NCBI GenBank assembly: GCA_964629825.1
Contig: CAZVUW010000143.1
Coordinates: 1 to 5,683 of the forward strand
Length of the DNA stretch: 5,683 bases
Source of the DNA: CAZVUW01 sp964629825
Lineage (GTDB): Bacteria > Actinomycetota > Nitriliruptoria > Euzebyales > Egibacteraceae
Reading direction: 5' to 3'
Of the stretch, positions 1 through 4,692 are shown in pieces. Positions within the stretch are counted from its first letter, which is position 1; every line of letters starts with the position of its first letter. A program made the position numbers and the translations under genes. The notes under the pieces were generated by a model, which saw nothing but the letters and a program-made list of their open reading frames with translations, was not told where the DNA came from and made no database searches.

Positions 1-258
1 AACGCGATCGAAGCGGCGGTGATCAAGGAGTCGCAGACCGCGACCCCCATGGACCCGCTCACCTACGATGTCGAGGCGACCCTGATCAAGGGCACAGAGA
101 TCGCCACGCAGTTCCTGTGCCGTGCCAAGCGCCCCAGCATCAAGGGCGGGCAGTGGGTCTACTGGGATCCGATCGACACCCTCACCACGACCGAGGAGGA
201 TGTGGTCGAGGACGCGCTGCGTCGCCACTCCGAGCATCGCAAGCTCATCAAGGCTTAG
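1..258 (+). CDS. 3' end of an unrecognised protein gene (partial)
   Basis: An open frame enters from the left edge and ends at TAG (256-258), giving 85 visible residues. Codons 1-6 are already in frame (N-A-I-E-A-A) and neither the GTG at 19 nor the ATG at 49 has a well-placed ribosome site, since the AAGGAG at 25-30 lies 18 nt before the ATG. I therefore read this as the C-terminal part of a longer protein. The piece is soluble-looking: no membrane segment, one Cys, an aromatic patch with the motif GGQWVYWDP around residues 49-57, and a charged helical tail ending RRHSEHRKLIKA. I do not recognise the family. A weak resemblance of the GGQWVYWDP patch to the ends of branched-chain amino-acid-type periplasmic binding proteins is not enough for a call. 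It converges on the SDR gene and is probably a separate transcript from the rightward operon. Confidence 0.7.
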   Translation, partial: NAIEAAVIKESQTATPMDPLTYDVEATLIKGTEIATQFLCRAKRPSIKGGQWVYWDPIDTLTTTEEDVVEDALRRHSEHRKLIKA

Positions 259-264
259 ACGAGG

Positions 265-1011
265 TCAGGTCGCGGTCCAGCCGCCGTCGACGGCCAGGAC
301 CTGCCCGGTGATGAAGGACGCCTCGGGAGAGCAGAGGAAGGCCACGGCTGCTCCGAGCTCGTCGGGGTTCCCCCAGCGGCGCATCGGCGAGCGGCCGGTC
401 GCCCAGCGCTCGCTGCGCTCGTCGGCGCGGAAGACCTCGGTCATGTCGGTGCGGAACATGCCGGGCGCGACCGCGTTGACGGTCACGCCGCTGCGCGCGA
501 CCTCGATCGCCAGCGAGCGCGTGAGGGCCACCACCCCCGCCTTGCTGACCGAGTAGGCCGCGGCGCCGGGCACGCCCTTCAGGCCGGCCACCGAGGCGAC
601 CGTGACGATGCGGCCCTCCCCGCGCGCGCTCATCCGCTCGGCGGCCTCGCGGCACCAGAAGGCCACTGACGTCAGGTTGACGTCCAGAACCTCGGACCAG
701 CGGGCGCGGTCGGTGGAGCGCAGGTCCTCACCCGCGTAGATGCCGGCGGCCAGGACCAGCGCGCCAACCGGCCCGACCTCGGACTCGACGGCAGTGAAGA
801 ACGCCGGCAGGGAGTCGAGGTCGGTCACATCTCGCAAACGCGGGACGACCTGGGGGCCGGCCTCGTCTACCAGGGCCGCCAGGGCGGCCTGGTCCCGACC
901 GACCGCCACCACCTGCCAGCCGGCGGCCACCAGCGCCAGGGCGGATGCCCTCCCGAGCCCGCGGCTGGCCCCTGTCACGACCGCCAAACGGGGCTCAGCC
1001 GGACCGGTCAT
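265..1011 (-). CDS. Short-chain dehydrogenase/reductase (SDR), FabG-like
   Basis: This encodes a 248-residue classical SDR, the usual length for the family, expected to be a cytosolic NAD(P)-dependent oxidoreductase. Seen in the sequence: the glycine-rich cofactor loop TGASRGLG (13-20), D61 in the adenine-binding segment, LAAG (87-90) in place of the usual NNAG, and the catalytic set N112, S140, Y153 and K157 (YSVSK at 153-157). The PG at 183-184 and the C-terminal TGQVLAVDGG also fit. R17 and R39 suggest NADP(H), as in FabG-type enzymes. An in-frame TTG at 1050 would add 13 residues, but the ATG at 1011 has a strong GGGAGG site 6 nt upstream and puts the cofactor loop at the normal distance from the N-terminus. 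The gene is divergent from the acyl-CoA ligase operon, so a role as 3-hydroxyacyl-CoA dehydrogenase in the same pathway (BadH-like) is plausible. A 3-oxoacyl reductase or general alcohol dehydrogenase role cannot be excluded. Confidence 0.93.
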   Translation of the reverse strand: MTGPAEPRLAVVTGASRGLGRASALALVAAGWQVVAVGRDQAALAALVDEAGPQVVPRLRDVTDLDSLPAFFTAVESEVGPVGALVLAAGIYAGEDLRSTDRARWSEVLDVNLTSVAFWCREAAERMSARGEGRIVTVASVAGLKGVPGAAAYSVSKAGVVALTRSLAIEVARSGVTVNAVAPGMFRTDMTEVFRADERSERWATGRSPMRRWGNPDELGAAVAFLCSPEASFITGQVLAVDGGWTAT

Positions 1012-1017
1012 AGCCTG

Positions 1018-1023
1018 CCTCCC
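1018..1023 (-). promoter_or_regulatory. Ribosome binding site of the SDR gene
   Basis: Read on the minus strand, the sequence AGGGAGGGAGG precedes the ATG at 1011. The GGGAGG core lies 6 nt from the start codon. This decides the start in favour of the ATG at 1011 over the upstream in-frame TTG at 1050, which has no such site. Confidence 0.65.
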
Positions 1024-1038
1024 TCCCTGGCACCGCCA

Positions 1039-1067
1039 TTGCGGCAGCAACTAGACCTGAATATCAT
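1039..1067 (+). promoter_or_regulatory. Candidate sigma70-type promoter for the ligase operon
   Basis: TTGCGG (1039-1044) and TATCAT (1062-1067) are separated by exactly 17 nt, matching the spacing of a housekeeping-type promoter. The -10 box differs from TATAAT at one base, and the -35 keeps only the TTG. Transcription would start near 1074 and leave a leader of about 54 nt. The -10 overlaps the TCAT-N4-ATGA dyad (1064-1075), which would place a bound repressor directly on the promoter. This is a by-eye match only. Confidence 0.35.
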
Positions 1068-1077
1068 GCATATGAAT

Positions 1078-1100
1078 CCGACCGCTCGCATCCCGGTCGG
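1078..1100. repeat. Inverted repeat in the operon leader, possible operator
   Basis: CCGACC (1078-1083) and GGTCGG (1095-1100) are perfect reverse complements separated by 11 nt. The repeat lies just downstream of the candidate transcription start and 27 nt before the ligase ATG. It could be an operator half-site pair for a dimeric regulator or a small leader hairpin. With arms of only 6 bp in GC-rich DNA, chance is a real alternative. Confidence 0.35.
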
Positions 1101-1114
1101 CACAGCTCTCGCGT

Positions 1115-1120
1115 AAGGGG
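1115..1120 (+). promoter_or_regulatory. Ribosome binding site of the acyl-CoA ligase gene
   Basis: AAGGGG lies 7 nt before the ATG at 1128, a normal Shine-Dalgarno position, and supports that ATG as the first start of the operon. The three downstream genes lack comparably good sites. Confidence 0.55.
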
Positions 1121-1127
1121 CCTGCTC

Positions 1128-2747
1128 ATGGCGTTGCGCGCGGTCGAACCGCTCAAGCTGCACTACCGCTCCCTAGGGCTGTGGCAGGACGACCCGGTCC
1201 ACCGGATCGTGGAGCGTCATGCGCAGCGAGCACCCGATCGCCTTGCCGCCGCCGACCAGGAGCACACCTTCACCTACGGGGAGCTGGCGACGGCCAGTCG
1301 CCGACTGGCCACCTGGCTGGCCGACCTGGAGCTCCCGCCCGGGACGCCGGTCGCGTTCCAGACCCCCAGCTCGGCCCTGCTGCCGGTCGTGCACATGGCG
1401 TGCGACCGCGCCGATCTGATCTTCGTGCCGCTCACGGACAGCTTCAAGGAGCGCGAGCTCCGGCACCTGCTGCGCATGTCGCGCGCCGCCGTGGCGTTCG
1501 TGCCCGACCGCGGCGACGACCGCGACCGCTACTCGATGGTCGCGGGCATGCGCGACGACCTGCCGGACCTGCGGGTGCTCGCAGGGATCGACGGCCGCGC
1601 CGACCTCACGCTTGAGCGGCTGATCAGCGACGGGCCGGCCGAGGACATCTCGCTCAACCAAGACGCCGACGCGCCGCGGCACTGCATGATCACGTCGGGC
1701 ACCACGGAGCTCTCGCGCATCTCCCTGTGGACGGGCAACAACCTGTGGTTCTTCCTGTCGAGCTACCGCGACTTCGTGGAGATGACCGATCAGGACGTCG
1801 CCCTCGGGCTGGCCCCGGCCAACGGCGGTTCCACCGGCTACGTGTTCCCGGTCCTGGCACCGCTGCTGTTCGGTGCGACGTCGGTGCTGCTGCACCGCTG
1901 GGACGTCGATGCTGCGCTGGACGAGTTCGCCCGACTGAGCCCGACCCTGGCGACCGCGATCCCGACCCAGATCCTCCAGCTGCTGAACCGCTCGGAGGAG
2001 CTGCAGGGCGCGGCCAGCAGCCTGCGGGCGTTCAACAACGCCGGCGCGCCGCTGCCGGCCGAGGCGGCCGCTCGGGTGGAGGAGTTGCTCGGCTGCCGGG
2101 TGCAGACCTCGTACGGGGCCAGCGACGGCGGCGTCCCGGCCATGACGCGGATCAGCGACCCGACCGAGAAGCGCCACGGCTCCGTCGGCCGGCCGCTGGA
2201 CCACACCGAGATCCGGCTGGTCGACGTGGACCTGGCGGACGTCGCGCCCGGCGAGCCTGGCGAGGTGCTGTGGCGCAACGCCACCAAGTCGTTCGGCTAC
2301 CTCAACGACGACGAGCGGACGGCCGCGACCTTCTGGGAGGACGGCTGGTACCGCTCGGGTGACGTCGGTGTGATCGATGAGGACGGCTACCTGCACATCG
2401 TCGGCCGGCGCAAGGACATGATCCTGCGGGGCGGTCGCAACATCAGCCCCGCCGAGATCGAGCAGCTGCTGCTGCGAAGCGGCGAGATCGCCGAGGTCGG
2501 CGTGATCGGCGTCCCAGACGACATCTACGGCGAGGTGATCTGCGCCTGCGTCGTCCCGACCCCTGGCGCCAGCCCGACGCTGGAGTCCCTGCGCAGCCAT
2601 CTGGTCGCGCTCGGGACCGAGAGCTACAAGCTGCCGGACCGCGTCGAAGTGCTCGAGCGGCTGCCCCGCAACGCCGGTGAGAAGCTCGACAAGCGGGCCC
2701 TGGCGGAGCAGATCGTCGGCTCCCGCTCGACCGCGGGGGCGTCATGA
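1128..2747 (+). CDS. Acyl-CoA ligase / AMP-forming acid-CoA synthetase (ANL superfamily)
   Basis: A 539-residue adenylate-forming enzyme of typical family length, predicted cytosolic. It would activate a carboxylic acid with ATP to an acyl-AMP and then transfer the acyl group to CoA, the entry step of the pathway. Visible motifs in order are the N-terminal segment YRSLGLWQDD (13-22), as seen in EntE-like and cyclohexanecarboxylate-type ligases; the P-loop TSGTTELSR (189-197); NNAGAPLP (303-310); SYGASDGG (328-335); the ribose-binding D412 in YRSGD; the hinge region GRRKD (426-430); GGRNISPAEIE (435-445); and the catalytic C-terminal lysine K519 in PRNAGEKLDK. The P-loop is unusual: the consensus is TSGTTGxPK, so Gly, Pro and Lys are changed to E194, S196 and R197. 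The residue before K519 is Glu instead of Gly. The start is fixed by the AAGGGG site. Neighbouring genes suggest a carboxylic acid catabolised as its CoA ester, perhaps alicyclic or aromatic. An acyl-AMP ligase serving a carrier protein is less likely in this context. Confidence 0.93.
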   Translation: MALRAVEPLKLHYRSLGLWQDDPVHRIVERHAQRAPDRLAAADQEHTFTYGELATASRRLATWLADLELPPGTPVAFQTPSSALLPVVHMACDRADLIFVPLTDSFKERELRHLLRMSRAAVAFVPDRGDDRDRYSMVAGMRDDLPDLRVLAGIDGRADLTLERLISDGPAEDISLNQDADAPRHCMITSGTTELSRISLWTGNNLWFFLSSYRDFVEMTDQDVALGLAPANGGSTGYVFPVLAPLLFGATSVLLHRWDVDAALDEFARLSPTLATAIPTQILQLLNRSEELQGAASSLRAFNNAGAPLPAEAAARVEELLGCRVQTSYGASDGGVPAMTRISDPTEKRHGSVGRPLDHTEIRLVDVDLADVAPGEPGEVLWRNATKSFGYLNDDERTAATFWEDGWYRSGDVGVIDEDGYLHIVGRRKDMILRGGRNISPAEIEQLLLRSGEIAEVGVIGVPDDIYGEVICACVVPTPGASPTLESLRSHLVALGTESYKLPDRVEVLERLPRNAGEKLDKRALAEQIVGSRSTAGAS

Positions 2748-3934
2748 GCGGCGCCGTCAACGAGCAGATCAGCGGGCTCCACCCGACTCCGGAGCAGGAA
2801 GAGTTCCGGGCGGCGGTCCGACGGCTGAGCCGCGAGGTGATCGCCCCCGGCTACCTCGCGCGCTCGAAGTCGACCGAGTTCCCCTGGGTGGAGTACCGCA
2901 AGATCGCCGACCTCGGCGTCCTTTCGCTGCTGGTGCCCGAGGAGTGGGGCGGCCCCGAGCAGCCGGACTACGTCGCCGCCGGCATCGCCATCGAGGAGAT
3001 CTCGTACGCCGACTTCAACGTGGCGAACGCAGTCATCCCGCCGCTGCTGATCGGGACGATCCTGGCCCAGCACGCCGCCCCCTCGCTGCGCGAGCGCTGG
3101 CTGCCGTCCGTCGTGGCCGGGGAGCGGTTCGTGGCGCTGGGGCTGACCGAGCCGGAGACCGGCTCGGACGCCGGCAACCTGCGCTGCGCCGCCAAGCGGA
3201 CCGACGGCGGCTGGGTGCTGAACGGCGAGAAGACCGCGATGACCGGTCTGCCGCACGCGGACGCGGCGATCGTGTTCGCCCGCACCTCGGGCCCCGGCTT
3301 CGCGGGTGTCTCGGCGTTCTTCATCGACATCGACGCACCGGGCGTGTCGCGGTCCTACTTCGAGGACACCGGCTGGCTGCCGCTCGGGCGGGGCAGCCTT
3401 GCGCTGACCGACGTCGAGGTGCCGGACGAGGCGCTGATCGGGGCCGAGGGCGAGGGCTTCCGCACGGTCATGGCCGGCTTCGACTTCACGCGTCCGCTGC
3501 TGGCTCTGACGGGCATCGGCGCGGCGCAGGCTGCGATCGACGAGGCGGCCGCCTACGTCGCCGAGCGCGAGGCCTTCGGCTCCCCGCTGTCGCGCTTCGA
3601 GGGCGTGTCGTTCCCGCTGGCCGAGCACGCCACCCGGCTGACCGCGGCGCGGCTGCTGTGCTATGACGCGCTGACCCGGCGCAACCTCGGCCAGCCGCAC
3701 ACGGCGCTGGCGGCGATGTGCAAGTGGTTCGGCCCCGAGGCGGCCTTCCGCGCCGCGCACGACTGCCTGCTGCTGCACGGCCACTACGGCTACGCGAGCG
3801 AGAACCCCATGGAGCAGCGGCTGCGCGACATCCTCGCGGTCGAGATCGCCGACGGCACCGCCCAGATCCAGAAGATCATCATCGCCCGCGAGCTGTTCGG
3901 CCGGGGCTTCGTCCCCTACGGCAACCGGCGGTGA
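2744..3934 (+). CDS. Acyl-CoA dehydrogenase (FAD), possibly AliB-like
   Basis: A 396-residue flavoprotein of normal acyl-CoA dehydrogenase length, expected to oxidise an acyl-CoA at the alpha,beta positions and pass electrons to ETF in the cytosol. The helical N-terminal domain starts near TPEQEEFRAAV (15-25). The FAD-binding beta-domain signature is GLTEPETGSDAGN (133-145), then NGEKTAMTG (160-168), then the C-terminal helical domain with FDFTRP (246-251), REAFG (275-279), HGHYGY (345-350) and ADGTAQIQ (369-376). In MCAD-type enzymes the last motif is EGT-S-E-IQ with the catalytic Glu; here that position is D370. The flavin-contacting Trp of the usual KxWIT motif is A165. SYADFN (87-92) resembles my memory of cyclohexanecarboxyl-CoA dehydrogenase-like proteins. 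The gene begins at ATG inside the ATGA overlap with the ligase, with only a G-rich run upstream, so translation is probably coupled. The substrate is unknown; a cyclic acyl-CoA is a guess from sequence flavour and neighbours. Confidence 0.93.
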   Translation: MSGAVNEQISGLHPTPEQEEFRAAVRRLSREVIAPGYLARSKSTEFPWVEYRKIADLGVLSLLVPEEWGGPEQPDYVAAGIAIEEISYADFNVANAVIPPLLIGTILAQHAAPSLRERWLPSVVAGERFVALGLTEPETGSDAGNLRCAAKRTDGGWVLNGEKTAMTGLPHADAAIVFARTSGPGFAGVSAFFIDIDAPGVSRSYFEDTGWLPLGRGSLALTDVEVPDEALIGAEGEGFRTVMAGFDFTRPLLALTGIGAAQAAIDEAAAYVAEREAFGSPLSRFEGVSFPLAEHATRLTAARLLCYDALTRRNLGQPHTALAAMCKWFGPEAAFRAAHDCLLLHGHYGYASENPMEQRLRDILAVEIADGTAQIQKIIIARELFGRGFVPYGNRR

Positions 3935-4692
3935 GCGAGCTCGTGCTCGTCGACGAGCCGGCCGCCGGGGTGCGGCGGCTGCGCCTCAACCGGCCGGAGC
4001 GCGCTAACGCGCTCAGCCGCGCCCTCGTCGCCGAGCTGATCGCCCAGCTCGACCGCATCGAGTCCGACACCGAGATCCGCTGTGCGGTGCTGGCGGCGGC
4101 CGGGCGCTCCTTCTGCGGCGGAGCCGACCTGAGCGAGCACTTCGTGTCCGCCGATGAGGCACCGGACATCGGGCTGAGCCCGCTGTGGGATCGCCTCACC
4201 GAGCTGCGCGTCCCAGTCATCGCAGCCGTCCAGGGCCACGCCGTGACCGGCGGCTTCCTGCTCGCCTACTCGTGCGATCTGATCGTCGCCGCCAGCGACG
4301 CGGTGTTCCGCGACACGCACGCGGTGCTCGGCCTGCTGCCGACCGGAGGGGAGTCCCAGCGGCTGCCGCGCCTGGTCGGTCCGTTCCTCGCGCGCGAGCT
4401 GATGCTGACCAGCCGTCCGCTTCCCGCGGAGGAGGCCCTGCGGGCAGGGCTGGTGAACGCCGTCGTCGAGCCAGAGGAGCTCGATCGCGCGGCGCTCGAG
4501 CTCGCCGCGACCATCGCGGCCGCCAGCCCGCGCTCCGTCCAAGCCATCAAGCAGCTGATCAACCGCGGCCTGCGCGGCGACCTGGCCAGCGGCCTGGCGC
4601 TGGAGCGGGAGGTCAACCGCGACGGCGCGGCCAACCTCGACCCAGACCCCGAGCGCGAGCGCCGCCTGGCGCGCTTCCGCGATCGAAGTTGA
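3931..4692 (+). CDS. Enoyl-CoA hydratase/isomerase-family (crotonase-fold) protein
   Basis: A 253-residue crotonase-fold protein of normal length. Family landmarks are LNRPERANALS (19-29), the first oxyanion-hole segment AGRSFCGGADLSE (57-69), the second VQGHAVTGGF (100-109) followed by CDLIVAASDAVF, then LPTGGESQRLPRLVG (136-150) and the C-terminal SPRSVQAIKQLI (199-210). Aligning without gaps to rat mitochondrial hydratase, the two catalytic glutamates (E144, E164) fall on L110 and H130, so neither acid is present, although the CoA pocket and oxyanion hole look intact. By context it should hydrate the dehydrogenase product, but these substitutions make ordinary hydration doubtful; isomerase, hydrolase or another crotonase chemistry is possible. 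The DTH motif (128-130) occurs in some actinobacterial members. The start is the GTG at 3931, overlapping the dehydrogenase stop as GTGA. The frame stays open upstream, but that part overlaps the dehydrogenase and does not resemble a crotonase. No good Shine-Dalgarno site is visible, consistent with translational coupling. Confidence 0.9.
   Translation: MSELVLVDEPAAGVRRLRLNRPERANALSRALVAELIAQLDRIESDTEIRCAVLAAAGRSFCGGADLSEHFVSADEAPDIGLSPLWDRLTELRVPVIAAVQGHAVTGGFLLAYSCDLIVAASDAVFRDTHAVLGLLPTGGESQRLPRLVGPFLARELMLTSRPLPAEEALRAGLVNAVVEPEELDRAALELAATIAAASPRSVQAIKQLINRGLRGDLASGLALEREVNRDGAANLDPDPERERRLARFRDRS

Larger units (their letters stand above)
1012..1127. promoter_or_regulatory. Divergent intergenic control region (SDR / acyl-CoA ligase operon)
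   Basis: This 116-bp stretch is the only substantial non-coding DNA in the window and separates two divergent genes, so promoters for both directions should lie in it. It contains an AT-rich island (about 1060-1077) that stands out against the GC-rich surroundings. Inside that island is a small dyad, TCAT-N4-ATGA (1064-1075). A 6-bp inverted repeat follows (1078-1100). I could not identify a convincing minus-strand promoter. No regulator gene is present, so the controlling protein is unknown. Confidence 0.55.

Noticed and set aside
283..294. 12-bp perfect palindrome GCCGTCGACGGC near the SDR 3' end
   Set aside because: It encodes the conserved AVDGG segment of the SDR C-terminus and has no T-run, so it is better explained by coding than by a terminator or operator.
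667..674. Palindrome TGACGTCA, followed by a second GACGTC at 679-684
   Set aside because: It lies inside SDR coding sequence at the conserved VNLTS region. A short palindrome is expected by chance in this composition.
1012..1050. Longer SDR N-terminus from the TTG at 1050
   Set aside because: The extra 13 residues are not SDR-like, and the translated segment contains the strong GGGAGG ribosome site that serves the ATG at 1011.
1173..2600. 475-codon minus-strand open frame antisense to the ligase
   Set aside because: Its translation is a low-complexity mix rich in Arg, Gln, His, Val and Ala with no recognisable domain. It mirrors a clear ligase gene and is expected from high third-position GC.
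2624..3784. 386-codon minus-strand open frame antisense to the acyl-CoA dehydrogenase
   Set aside because: Same GC-driven shadow pattern with no motifs. The plus strand carries an unmistakable acyl-CoA dehydrogenase.
3718..3930. In-frame upstream extension of the crotonase gene
   Set aside because: The extension lies wholly within the dehydrogenase gene and reads as Arg/Pro/Ala-rich nonsense. Crotonase similarity begins at the GTG at 3931.
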